Shown here piece after piece: positions 18,000 to 25,853 of a stretch of DNA of 38,168 nt (position 1 is the first letter of the stretch; every line of letters starts with the position of its first letter). The translations under genes and the position numbers were made by a program. The DNA comes from an uncultured Sterolibacterium sp. GTDB lineage: Bacteria > Pseudomonadota > Gammaproteobacteria > Burkholderiales > Rhodocyclaceae. Location of the stretch: assembly GCA_903832735.1 (NCBI GenBank), contig CAILCO010000129.1, positions 1 to 38,168 of the forward strand, given 5' to 3'. Below the pieces are notes generated by a model. It saw only the letters and a list, made by a program, of their open reading frames with translations, ran no database searches and was not told where the DNA came from.

Positions 18000-18732
18000 C
18001 CGGTGATCCTCGTCGAAAAAAATGATAGGCCCACAACAAGCAGGCCAGTGCAGCGAAAGCGAACCACTGGAAGGCGTAGCCGCGATTCCGGTCGGCTCCG
18101 GAATCGGGCCTTGGCCAGTCCCTGATCAGCCCATCACCGGCATCATCGGTCTGCTGGATGATCACCGGTTGCAGGCTCAGACCCGACCATGCCGTGAGCC
18201 TTTCCAGTGTCACATTCTCCCAGATTCGCCCTTCCTGAAAAGTAGGGCCGAGTTCCTTGAAGCGTGCCGGTAATTGCACGGTTCCGACAATCTCCACACT
18301 GCCTCCGCGGGTCTTGATTTCCGGCAAGTGCGCCCTGTCCCGACCGGCGGCAACCCAACCGCGATTGACCATGACGCAAAGATCGCTGCCATCGAGCCGC
18401 AAGGGCATGTAAATGTCGAATCCGGCTTGGCCTTGATAGACCTGGTTATCTAGGTATATCCCGTATTCCGTCAACCAGCGGCCACGGGCCGACACCCGGT
18501 GATAATCTAGCCGGCCAGCGTCGATCCGCTCGCCGCCGATGGCGACGGGGGCCAGTTTCGCCAGGCTGTCGTAGCGCTCCGACCGTTCCTCTCTCATCTG
18601 CGCCCGGTCCAGTTGCCAGCGCCCCATCGCCACCGTGACGATGACCACGGCGATTGCGGCGAGAGTCGGCCAGAACCGCGACCCGGGGCGCCTCGGACGC
18701 TGGCCGAATGCGCTAGACTGTTGCTTTATCAA
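17989..18732 (-). CDS. SURF1-family cytochrome oxidase assembly protein
   Basis: SURF1 (Shy1) helps insert heme a into subunit I. The 247-residue protein has the family layout, with an N-terminal helix followed by the motif GRWQLDRAQMREE, a periplasmic domain with YHRVSARGRWL, VNRGWVAAGRDR and a C-terminal helix after NRGYAFQWFAFA. The start is TTG at 18732 with GGAAGG eight bases upstream, and no other start fits. Only 14 bases separate this start codon from that of the divergent DUF2909 gene, so the two ribosome binding sites are interleaved on opposite strands. Confidence 0.93.
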   Translation of the reverse strand: MIKQQSSAFGQRPRRPGSRFWPTLAAIAVVIVTVAMGRWQLDRAQMREERSERYDSLAKLAPVAIGGERIDAGRLDYHRVSARGRWLTEYGIYLDNQVYQGQAGFDIYMPLRLDGSDLCVMVNRGWVAAGRDRAHLPEIKTRGGSVEIVGTVQLPARFKELGPTFQEGRIWENVTLERLTAWSGLSLQPVIIQQTDDAGDGLIRDWPRPDSGADRNRGYAFQWFAFAALACLLWAYHFFRRGSPDVE

Positions 18733-18746
18733 ACGAGGGGCCTTCC

Positions 18747-18941
18747 TTGAGAATCGTCGTCATCGTGCTGCTCCTGGCCATCATAGGCAGCCTCGGCTCG
18801 GCCTTGTTCTTCTTGTTTTCCGACAAGCCCGGCTCCCAACGCACGGTGAGGGCACTCACCATCCGGGTCGGCCTCTCGCTCCTGCTGTTCGCCTTGTTGA
18901 TCGCCGGCTACGCCTTAGGTCTGATCGGTCGGCCAGCCTAG
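18747..18941 (+). CDS. DUF2909 twin-transmembrane protein
   Basis: The 64-residue product is made of two membrane helices (about 2-25 and 38-60) joined by the short polar loop SDKPGSQRTVRAL. This matches the twin-transmembrane DUF2909 family that accompanies cytochrome oxidase genes in betaproteobacteria; its function is not known. The start is TTG at 18747 with a strong ribosome binding site GAGGGG (18735-18740). It is the only plus-strand gene within the oxidase cluster, inserted between ctaE and SURF1, and it ends in a strong bidirectional terminator. Confidence 0.85.
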   Translation: MRIVVIVLLLAIIGSLGSALFFLFSDKPGSQRTVRALTIRVGLSLLLFALLIAGYALGLIGRPA

Positions 18942-18950
18942 CTCCCGAAG

Positions 18951-18979
18951 AAAAGCGCCGCAGCTCGTGCGGCGCTTTT
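18951..18979. terminator. Bidirectional Rho-independent terminator
   Basis: AAAAGCGCCGCA (18951-18962) and TGCGGCGCTTTT (18968-18979) form a perfect 12-bp stem with loop GCTCG, flanked by A and T runs, so it can work on both strands. It ends DUF2909 on the plus strand and the ctaC-to-ctaE transcript on the minus strand. Confidence 0.88.
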
Positions 18980-19025
18980 CAGTAGCCTGCCCGGGACTTT
19001 CCCCCGCCGGGCTAAGGAAGGCAGC

Positions 19026-19874
19026 TTACAGCCAATACACCACCACATACAACATCAGCCAGACGACATCGACAAAGTGCCAATACCAGGCCACCGCTTC
19101 GAAGGCGAAGTGGTGGTCGGGCTTGAAATGACCTGCCAGCACCCTGAAAAGCATGACTGTCAGCATGGTCACGCCTATCGTCACATGCAGTCCGTGGAAG
19201 CCGGTCAGCATGAAGAAGGTGGTGCCGTAGATGCCGGTCGTCAGCTTCAGGTTCATCTCGGAATAGGCATGGGAATACTCGCTGGCCTGAAGCGAAATAA
19301 AGATCACGCCCAGTGCGATGGTCAGGACCAGGCCGAGCGCGAGGTGGGTGCGATTGCCCTTCATCAGCCCCCAATGCGCCCAGGTCAGCGTCGCGCCGGA
19401 AGAGAGCAGCAACAAGGTGTTGATGGCGGGAATGCCCATCGCCTCCATGACGCTGAAGGTGCCCTTGTAGCCCGGGCCGGCATTCGGCCATACTGCGGAA
19501 AAGTTGGGCCAGAGCAACTGCGAATCGACGCTGGCGAGGTCGGGAATCGAGAGCACGCGGGCATAAAACAGGGCGCCGAAGAATGCGGCGAAAAACATGA
19601 CTTCGGAGAAGATGAACCAACTCATCGCCCAGCGGAAAGATGTATCGACGCGTTTGTTGTACAGCCCGCCTTCGGATTCCCGGATAACCGTGCGGAACCA
19701 GCCGGCCATCATGAAGATCAGCACGGCGAAACCGGCGGAAACGGTCAGCGGGCCCGAACTGTAGCCGTTGACCCACAATACTGCTCCCGCCGCCAACAGC
19801 AGAAGCGCCAGTGCCCCGACCAACGGCCAGTAGGACGGGCTGGGCACATAGTAATAGCTAGCTGGCTGCGTCAT
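19026..19874 (-). CDS. ctaE: Cytochrome c oxidase subunit III
   Basis: Subunit III is an integral membrane part of the heme-copper oxidase that stabilises proton uptake by subunit I. The 282-residue protein has seven helices and the motifs KRVDTSFRWAMSWFIFSEVMFFAAFFGALFYAR, LLLLSSGATLTWAHW, FISLQASEYSHAYSEM, TGFHGLHVTIG and the C-terminal FEAVAWYWHFVDVVWL. The ATG at 19874 follows AGGAG at normal spacing; a longer open frame upstream is rejected. It is the last structural gene before the bidirectional terminator at 18951-18979. Confidence 0.97.
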   Translation of the reverse strand: MTQPASYYYVPSPSYWPLVGALALLLLAAGAVLWVNGYSSGPLTVSAGFAVLIFMMAGWFRTVIRESEGGLYNKRVDTSFRWAMSWFIFSEVMFFAAFFGALFYARVLSIPDLASVDSQLLWPNFSAVWPNAGPGYKGTFSVMEAMGIPAINTLLLLSSGATLTWAHWGLMKGNRTHLALGLVLTIALGVIFISLQASEYSHAYSEMNLKLTTGIYGTTFFMLTGFHGLHVTIGVTMLTVMLFRVLAGHFKPDHHFAFEAVAWYWHFVDVVWLMLYVVVYWL

Positions 19875-19887
19875 TTTGCTTCTCCTC

Positions 19888-20112
19888 TTAAGTTGTTGCT
19901 CCGTGGCCCATGACGACGGCCCTGACCACGACCACCAGTACCAGGACGAACACTGCGCCACCCAGAATACCCGCCACCACGATTTGCAGCGGTGTCAGTT
20001 GAGACGCATCGAACTCGCCATGCTTGCGCCGGCGAACGCCGAAAAATGCCCAGAAAATCATTTTGGCCGCCCCGAAAAAGCCGGCGGGTCGACCACCCGG
20101 TTGATCCTTCAT
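19888..20112 (-). CDS. DUF2970 small membrane protein
   Basis: The 74-residue protein has a polar, basic N-terminal half (GFFGAAKMIFWAFFGVRRRKHGEFD) and one C-terminal membrane helix (about 43-68). This is the DUF2970 family, regularly found between ctaG and ctaE in betaproteobacterial oxidase clusters, with unknown function. The start ATG at 20112 overlaps the ctaG stop as ATGA. An assembly role is inferred from position only. Confidence 0.85.
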   Translation of the reverse strand: MKDQPGGRPAGFFGAAKMIFWAFFGVRRRKHGEFDASQLTPLQIVVAGILGGAVFVLVLVVVVRAVVMGHGATT

Positions 20113-20669
20113 GACCCGGTCGGAATGGCCTTCGCCTCCGCACGCTTGTTGCCCTCGACCTCGAAAAACGTGTAGGACAGGGTGATCGTGCCGATGTCAC
20201 GGGGCAAAGCGGGGTCCACTACGAACACCACCGGCATGTGGCGGCTTTCGCCGGCCGCAAGGGTTTGCTTGTTGAAACAGAAGCAGGTGATCTTCTTGAA
20301 ATACTCGCCCGCCTCGCGCGGTCCGTAACTTGGAATCGCCTGGCCGGTCATCGGTTCGCCCCGGGTGTTCACCACCTCGAACTCGGCCTGAGCAACTTCG
20401 CCCGGATGCACCGAGATGTGCGATTGTAGTGGCCGGAACTTCCACGGCAGGTCATGAACGTTGGAATCGAACTCGATGTCCACCAGACGTCCGGTATCCA
20501 CTTGGGAATTGACCGGAGCGGCCGTCAGATTGACCGCGTTCAAGCCGGTGATATTGCAAAACACCTTGTAGAGCGGCACCAGGGCATAGCCGAAACCGAA
20601 CATCAGCAACGAAAACAAGGCCAGCCTGGTGAGCAATGTCCGGTTCTTGGATGAAACGCTCGCGCTCAT
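20109..20669 (-). CDS. ctaG: Cytochrome c oxidase assembly protein CtaG (Cox11)
   Basis: CtaG/Cox11 supplies copper to the CuB centre of subunit I. The 186-residue protein has an N-terminal membrane helix (LALFSLLMFGFGYALVPLY), a cysteine in VFCNITG, and the copper-binding CFCF motif in KKITCFCFNKQTL within a periplasmic beta domain. The start is ATG at 20669, overlapping the stop of the 42-residue gene upstream (TAATG). A TTG at 20684 would add five residues and is less likely. It is followed by DUF2970 with an ATGA overlap. Confidence 0.95.
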   Translation of the reverse strand: MSASVSSKNRTLLTRLALFSLLMFGFGYALVPLYKVFCNITGLNAVNLTAAPVNSQVDTGRLVDIEFDSNVHDLPWKFRPLQSHISVHPGEVAQAEFEVVNTRGEPMTGQAIPSYGPREAGEYFKKITCFCFNKQTLAAGESRHMPVVFVVDPALPRDIGTITLSYTFFEVEGNKRAEAKAIPTGS

Positions 20670-20797
20670 TATGTCTGCATCCAATAGCGCAAAATGGCGC
20701 CGAAGAACAGCGTCAGCGCCACTGTTCCCAGGATCAGGCCGACGCGGAGATTGCGTCGGGCCTGCGTATCCTTGGCTGATGCCTGCATCATGTTCAT
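20669..20797 (-). CDS. Small oxidase assembly protein (42 residues)
   Basis: This gene reads MNMMQASAKDTQARRNLRVG and then a single membrane helix (LILGTVALTLFFGAILRYW). Its ATG overlaps the ctaD stop as ATGA and its stop overlaps the ctaG ATG as TAATG, so translation passes through it from ctaD to ctaG. Small single-helix proteins in exactly this place are annotated in related bacteria as cytochrome oxidase small assembly proteins. The basic N-terminus suggests it stays in the cytoplasm (inside-positive topology). It is easy to miss by length alone, but the coupled overlaps support it strongly. Confidence 0.85.
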   Translation of the reverse strand: MNMMQASAKDTQARRNLRVGLILGTVALTLFFGAILRYWMQT

Positions 20798-22377
20798 TTC
20801 ACCTGCGGCTGGATTTCCCAGGTGTGGTAAGGAGCCGGCGACGGCACATCCCACTCCAGGCCTTCGGCACCGTCCCACGGCTTGGCCGCAGCCTTGGGTC
20901 CGCCCTTGATGCAGCTGACGACGATATAGAGGAACAGCAGCTGGGAGATGCCCAGACCAAATGCGCCGATCGAGGAGATTCGGTTGAAGTCGGCGAACTG
21001 CAGCGCGTAGTCGGGGATACGCCGCGGCATACCGGCCAGACCGAGGAAATGCTGAACGAAGAAGGTCATGTTGAAAAATGCCATGGTCAGCCAGAAGTGC
21101 ACCTTACCCAACTTTTCGTTGTACATGTGCCCGGTCCATTTCGGCAGCCAGTAATAGACTGCGGCAAATGCCGAAAACAGCGCGCCGGCGACCATCGTGT
21201 AATGGAAATGCGCAACGACATAGTAGGTGTTGTGCATCTGCACATCGACCGCGGTCATCGCCAGCACCAGGCCTGAAAATCCGCCCATGGTGAACAGGAA
21301 AATGAATCCGAGGGCAAACAGCATCGGGGTCTCGAAAGTCAGCGTGCCGCGCCACATCGTGGCGATCCAGTTGAACACCTTCACCCCGGTGGGGATGGCG
21401 ATCAGCATGGTTGCGTACATGTAGAAGAGCTGCCCGGTCACCGGCATGCCCGAAGTGAACATGTGGTGGCCCCAGACGAAGAACGACAGAACCGCAATCG
21501 AAGCCGTGGCATAGACCATCGAGGCGTAACCGAACAGCGGCTTGCGCGAGAAGGCGGAGATTACCTGGGAGATGATGCCGAAGCCGGGCAGAATGACGAT
21601 ATAGACCTCGGGATGGCCGAAGAACCAGAAGACATGCTGGAACAGCACAGGATCGCCGCCACCGGCGGCGCTGAAGAAGCTGGTGCCGAAATGACGGTCG
21701 GTCAGAAGCATGGTGACCGCTCCGGCGAATACCGGCATCACGGCAATGATCAGGAAAGCGGTAATCAGCCAGGTCCAGGCGAACATCGGCATTTTCATCA
21801 TCGTCATCCCGGGCGCTCTCAGGTTGAGGATGGTGGTGATGATGTTGATGGAACCGAGGATCGACGAAATACCCAGGATGTGCACCGAGAAAATCGCCAG
21901 ATCCATGCCCATCCCCATCTGTATCGAAAGGGGCGGATACAGGGTCCAGCCGACTCCGGCGGCGCCACCGGGCACGAACAGGGAGGTGACCAGTAGCAGG
22001 CTGGCGGGAATGAGCAGCCAGAAACTCCAGTTATTGAGGCGGCCGAATGCCATGTCGGAAGCGCCGATCTGCATCGGGATCATCCAGTTGGCGAAGCCGA
22101 CGAAGGCCGGCATGATGGCGCCGAAAACCATGATCAGGCCGTGCAACGTGACGATCTGGTTGTAGCGCTCCGGATCGAGGAACTGCAGACCCGGTTCGAA
22201 CAGTTCGGCGCGGATCAGGAGCGCCATGATGCCGCCGACGATGAACATGGCGAAGCTGAACCACAGGTACATCGACCCGATATCCTTGTGGTTGGTCGTC
22301 GTCAGCCAGCGCTTCAGGCCGGTCGGACCATGCCCATGATCATGCACCTCTGCATGCCCCATTGCCGTTGTTTCCAT
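20794..22377 (-). CDS. ctaD: Cytochrome c oxidase subunit I
   Basis: This is the catalytic subunit, reducing oxygen and pumping protons with heme a, heme a3 and CuB. The 527-residue protein has twelve helices. Visible residues are His79 (heme a), Asp108 with Asn115/Asn116 (D channel), HPEVY (His255, Glu257, Tyr259), His304 and His305 (CuB), Lys333 (K channel), His390 (heme a3) and His392 (heme a). The Glu in HPEVY places it in the A1 type. The ATG at 22377 has AGGAGA at good spacing. A Gly replaces the usual Pro in DMAFGRLNN after the D-channel Asp. It follows ctaC and is coupled to the small assembly gene. Confidence 0.98.
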   Translation of the reverse strand: METTAMGHAEVHDHGHGPTGLKRWLTTTNHKDIGSMYLWFSFAMFIVGGIMALLIRAELFEPGLQFLDPERYNQIVTLHGLIMVFGAIMPAFVGFANWMIPMQIGASDMAFGRLNNWSFWLLIPASLLLVTSLFVPGGAAGVGWTLYPPLSIQMGMGMDLAIFSVHILGISSILGSINIITTILNLRAPGMTMMKMPMFAWTWLITAFLIIAVMPVFAGAVTMLLTDRHFGTSFFSAAGGGDPVLFQHVFWFFGHPEVYIVILPGFGIISQVISAFSRKPLFGYASMVYATASIAVLSFFVWGHHMFTSGMPVTGQLFYMYATMLIAIPTGVKVFNWIATMWRGTLTFETPMLFALGFIFLFTMGGFSGLVLAMTAVDVQMHNTYYVVAHFHYTMVAGALFSAFAAVYYWLPKWTGHMYNEKLGKVHFWLTMAFFNMTFFVQHFLGLAGMPRRIPDYALQFADFNRISSIGAFGLGISQLLFLYIVVSCIKGGPKAAAKPWDGAEGLEWDVPSPAPYHTWEIQPQVK

Positions 22378-22406
22378 CGTGCTCTCCTGTATTCGATTAA
22401 GCTTGC

Positions 22407-22424
22407 ACCGCGCCAGGGCGCGGT
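22407..22424. other. Hairpin between ctaC and ctaD
   Basis: ACCGCGCC (22407-22414) and GGCGCGGT (22417-22424) form an 8-bp inverted repeat around AG. It begins at the last base of the ctaC stop codon, in the 46-bp gap before ctaD. There is no T-run, so it is more likely an mRNA processing or stability hairpin than a terminator. Confidence 0.4.
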
Positions 22425-23599
22425 CAGTGACGCTCTGTCTTGATCTCGGACGGCTGGATGGCATCTCCGGTCTTGTTGCTCCAGGAGTTGCGCTCAAAGG
22501 TGATTACCGCCGCGATGTCGGTATCCGACAACTGCTGGCCAAAGGCCGCCATCGCCGTTCCCGGACGGCCATTCAAGACCGTCTTAATGTGTTCCAACTT
22601 GGCGCCGGTCGCAATCTTCGAGCCGTCCAGGGCAGGGAATACCGACGGAATACCCTTGCCGCTCGCCTGATGGCAAGCCACGCAGTTCTTCGCATAGACC
22701 GCTTCGCCATGCTTCATCAGATCGGCAAGCGGCCAGACCTTGTTCGGATCTTCCGCACCGGCAGCCATTTGCTGCTTCTGCCCGGCCACCCAGGCGGCGT
22801 ATTTTTCCGCCGAGACCACGTCCACCACGATGGGCATGTAACCGTGGCCTTTGCCGCACAGTTGCGCGCATTGGCCGGTGAACGAACCTTCCCGGTCGGC
22901 GCGGAACCAGGTATCCCGGATGAAGCCGGGAATTGCGTCCTGCTGGACCGCGAGCGACGGGACATACCAGCCGTGGATGACGTCGTTGGATGTAGTCAGA
23001 ATGCGGACCTTCTTGCCCACCGGAACGATCAGGTGATTATCGACTTCCAGCAGGTAGTTGTCGTTCTTGGGTGCCTTGTTGTCGAGTTGATCCTGCGGGG
23101 TCGACAAGACGCTCATGAACTTGATCCCCGCCCCCTCCCCCTTGAGGTAATCGTAGCCCCACTTCCACTGATAACCGGTCACCTTGATGGTGATGTCGGC
23201 GTTGCTCGAGTCCCTCATGGACAGCAGCGTCTTGGTGACCGGCCAGGCAAGCACCATGAGGATTACGAAGGGGATCGCGGTCCACAGGATTTCGACGCGG
23301 GTATTCTCGTGGAAGGTCGCGGGCGCCCCCCCCAGGGACTTGCGATGCTTGATCACCGAGTAGAACATCACTCCGAAGACAACGACGAAGATGGACACGC
23401 AAACCCACATCATCCAGACATGCAGGTCATAGACCTCCTGGGCCAGTTCGGTGGCCGGTTGCTGGAAATTCAGCTTGTAGGCCGCCTGCGTTGCGCCGGA
23501 GAGGAGCGCCAGTAGCCCTGCAACCGCCAGACGAGGCATGCCTGCCCATCGCGCTTGCTTGGTCATCTTGAATAATCTCGTTCTGATATGCGTATCCAA
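22424..23599 (-). CDS. ctaC: Cytochrome c oxidase subunit II with fused cytochrome c domain
   Basis: Subunit II receives electrons at the dinuclear CuA centre. The 391-residue form has a signal peptide, two membrane helices (about 57-80 and 103-122), the CuA domain with His209, Cys244, Cys248, His252 and Met255 (CAQLCGKGHGYM), and an extra C-terminal class I cytochrome c domain with CVACH (306-310), as in caa3-type enzymes. The CuA loop has Gln246 where many oxidases have Glu. The start is uncertain: TTG at 23599 has a strong GAGGGG site, while ATG at 23566 (MTKQARWAG) gives a more usual signal peptide but a poor site. It is the first gene of the cluster; its promoter should lie in 23600-23830, where I found no clear boxes. 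Confidence 0.96.
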   Translation of the reverse strand: MDTHIRTRLFKMTKQARWAGMPRLAVAGLLALLSGATQAAYKLNFQQPATELAQEVYDLHVWMMWVCVSIFVVVFGVMFYSVIKHRKSLGGAPATFHENTRVEILWTAIPFVILMVLAWPVTKTLLSMRDSSNADITIKVTGYQWKWGYDYLKGEGAGIKFMSVLSTPQDQLDNKAPKNDNYLLEVDNHLIVPVGKKVRILTTSNDVIHGWYVPSLAVQQDAIPGFIRDTWFRADREGSFTGQCAQLCGKGHGYMPIVVDVVSAEKYAAWVAGQKQQMAAGAEDPNKVWPLADLMKHGEAVYAKNCVACHQASGKGIPSVFPALDGSKIATGAKLEHIKTVLNGRPGTAMAAFGQQLSDTDIAAVITFERNSWSNKTGDAIQPSEIKTERH

Positions 23600-23830
23600 A
23601 TCAATCCCCTCGTCGCGACTGGCGGCGGTTTATCACGTCTGTTTGAGATAACGTGGCGGACGTCTGCAGGCACTTGGCGGCCCAACTCTGAATAAGCCTG
23701 GGCACAACCGTCATGCACTTACCCCCTAACCAATCCGCCAATATTGCCGCCCCATAATTTCAGGCTGCGGCATTTTGTCACATGATGGTTTGATCTTCAA
23801 CTTTTTTAGGATTTGCCATTTCGACTTAAA

Positions 23831-25186
23831 TTATTTCGGCGCTTCAGCCAGTGCCGCCAGCAAACGTTCGTGCACACCCCCGAAAGCGCCGTTGCTCATC
23901 ACCAGAATCCGGTCTTCCGGCCGCGCCTCAGCCACAACCGCCGCGACCAGCGCTGCCAAGTCTTCGAACACCCTGGCCTTGCCGCCCATGGGCGCCAGAG
24001 CTGCGGCGGCATCCCAGCCCAGCTTGCTGGCATAACAGAAAACCGCATCGGCGCCGGACAAACTGGCCGGCAACTGCGCCTTCATGATGCCGAGCTTCAT
24101 GGTATTCGAGCGCGGCTCGAGCACGGCCAGGATGCGCCCCGCCCTGGTCTCCGCGCGCAGACCGGTGATGGTCGCCGCGATCGCCGTCGGATGGTGGGCG
24201 AAGTCATCGAAGACAGATATGCCGCCCACTTCACCGCGCAACTCCAAGCGCCGCTTGACCCCCTTGAAGCATTCCAGCGCGCGCAGCGCCAGACTCGGCG
24301 GCACGCCGGCATGGCGTGCCGCCACCAATGCCGCCAGGGCATTGGCGCGATTGTGGGAACCCGGCAGCGCCAGTCGGGTGCTGCCTAATTCCTTGCCGGC
24401 CAAGCTCACGGCAAAACTGCCGTCCGCCGAAGGCTGGCCGGCCTGCCAGCCTTCGGGGGAATTGAACCATTCCACCGGCGTCCAGCAAGCGCGGCCGATG
24501 ACGTCCCGCAACTCGCCTTCGGCGCCGTTGGCGACAATCAGGCCGTTATTTGGCAAGGTTCGTATCAAATGCTGAAATTGCGTCTTGATCGCAGCAAGAT
24601 CGGTGAAGATGTCTGCATGATCGAACTCAAGATTGTTCAGGACTGTCGTCCTCGGCCGGTAATGCAGGAATTTCGAGCGCTTGTCGCAAAAGGCGGTATC
24701 GTACTCGTCCGCCTCGATGACGAAGAAAGGCGAATCGGTCAGCCGCGCCGAGACAGCGAAGTCCTGCGGCACGCCCCCGACCAAATAGCCCGGATTAAGT
24801 CCGGCCTCTTCCAGGATCCAGGCCAGCATCGCGGTCGTCGTGGTCTTGCCGTGGGTGCCGGCCACGCCCAATACCCAGCGACCGGCAAGGATGTGCTCGG
24901 CCAGCCACTGCGGCCCGGAAACATAGGCCAGGTTGCGGGCGAGTATGGCCTCGAGCAACGGGTTGCCGCGCGAGATGGCATTGCCGACCACAAACAGATC
25001 GGGATTCAGATTGACTTGATCGTCCGAGTAACCCTCGGTCAGCGCTATCCCCTGGGCTTCCAGTTGCAGGCTCATGGGGGGGTAGACATTGGCATCGCAA
25101 CCGGTCACCCGATGGCCTGCGGAACGCGCCAGAAGGGCGACACCGCCCATGAAGGTACCGCAGACCCCGAGGATGTGGATGTGCAT
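23831..25186 (-). CDS. mpl: UDP-N-acetylmuramate:L-Ala-gamma-D-Glu-meso-DAP ligase
   Basis: Mpl reattaches the recycled murein tripeptide to UDP-MurNAc, in the cytoplasm. The 451-residue Mur ligase has the N-terminal Rossmann motif ILGVCGTFMGGVALLA, the ATP loop GVAGTHGKTTTTAM, the central VIEADEYDTAFCDKRSKFLHY, and the C-terminal DDFAHHPTAI and EPRSNTMKLG segments that mark Mpl. The ATG at 25186 (MHIHILGVCG) is chosen; the frame is open upstream but overlaps the divergent gene's promoter and has no similarity. The meso-DAP specificity fits a Gram-negative cell wall. It stands alone on the minus strand after the oxidase cluster. Confidence 0.96.
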   Translation of the reverse strand: MHIHILGVCGTFMGGVALLARSAGHRVTGCDANVYPPMSLQLEAQGIALTEGYSDDQVNLNPDLFVVGNAISRGNPLLEAILARNLAYVSGPQWLAEHILAGRWVLGVAGTHGKTTTTAMLAWILEEAGLNPGYLVGGVPQDFAVSARLTDSPFFVIEADEYDTAFCDKRSKFLHYRPRTTVLNNLEFDHADIFTDLAAIKTQFQHLIRTLPNNGLIVANGAEGELRDVIGRACWTPVEWFNSPEGWQAGQPSADGSFAVSLAGKELGSTRLALPGSHNRANALAALVAARHAGVPPSLALRALECFKGVKRRLELRGEVGGISVFDDFAHHPTAIAATITGLRAETRAGRILAVLEPRSNTMKLGIMKAQLPASLSGADAVFCYASKLGWDAAAALAPMGGKARVFEDLAALVAAVVAEARPEDRILVMSNGAFGGVHERLLAALAEAPK

Positions 25187-25244
25187 GGCGGGCCGTCCAG
25201 AATGGCGTGTACAATGGCCCCGGATTGTAACCGATAGCGCCGCC

Positions 25245-25853
25245 ATGCCTCGCCGCTCAAAGCAATCGCCGCAAATCGACGCCATGCGCCGTGACATTGC
25301 CAGCCTGGCCGCCCGGCTGATGGCCGAGGACGGCATCGACGACTACGGACTGGCCAAACGCAAGGCCGCTAGGAAGCTCCGTGCGTCCGACAGCGAAGCG
25401 CTGCCGACCAACCAGGAAATCGAAGATGCCTTGCGCGCCTACCAGTCGGTGTTCCATCAAGACGAATTGCGCGAGCGGCTTGTCGTGCTGCGTCGCAGCG
25501 CTCTCTTGCTGATGCGTCAGCTCGAGCAATTTCATCCCTATCTGACCGGGCCGGCCCTCGACGGCACGGCCGGGCGATATGCCGGGGCAGAACTCGAGGT
25601 TTTCGCTGACAGCGCAAAAGATGTCGAGATCTTCCTCCTAAATAAGGGGATCGACTTCGAACATGTTGATATCCATCGGACTGGCCATGATTCTCCCGAG
25701 GCCCGCCTGCGTCTCGATGGCGGCGAGGCAATGCTGCTGCTGTCGATCTACCCGCACGCCCTGGAACGCCTCCGCAGGCGCAACGCCCGCACTGGCCAAG
25801 TCGCGACTCGGGCCGGCGCCGCGACCGTAGCCGCCTTGCTGGAGGGGTCATGA
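25245..25853 (+). CDS. Uncharacterised 202-residue protein, divergent from mpl
   Basis: I do not recognise a characterised family. The protein is soluble with no signal peptide or membrane helix. The N-terminal half is helical and basic (IASLAARLMAEDGIDDYGLAKRKAARKL), and the middle part (YAGAELEVFADSAKDVEIFLLNKGIDFEHVDIH) has a mixed alpha/beta pattern that might suit a nucleotidyltransferase-like or nucleotide-binding fold, but no catalytic motif is certain. Similar genes next to mpl in relatives are, as far as I recall, annotated as hypothetical or wrongly as Mur ligases by proximity. ATG at 25245 is used; ATG at 25284 is an alternative. Its end overlaps the TlpA-like gene by ATGA. A TACAAT box at 25210-25215 may be a -10 element. 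Confidence 0.8.
   Translation: MPRRSKQSPQIDAMRRDIASLAARLMAEDGIDDYGLAKRKAARKLRASDSEALPTNQEIEDALRAYQSVFHQDELRERLVVLRRSALLLMRQLEQFHPYLTGPALDGTAGRYAGAELEVFADSAKDVEIFLLNKGIDFEHVDIHRTGHDSPEARLRLDGGEAMLLLSIYPHALERLRRRNARTGQVATRAGAATVAALLEGS

Noticed and set aside
16506-18125. Long plus-strand open frame (539 codons) antisense to cyoE, the Sco-like gene and SURF1
   Set aside because: The opposite strand encodes three clear proteins with membrane helices and motifs; the antisense product is rich in Arg, Gln, Gly and His, as expected for a shadow frame.
23600-23830. Possible short frame or promoter boxes between mpl and ctaC
   Set aside because: A 37-codon minus-strand frame ends just before ctaC but has no supporting signals. 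No -35/-10 pair of good quality was found, so the ctaC promoter was left uncalled.
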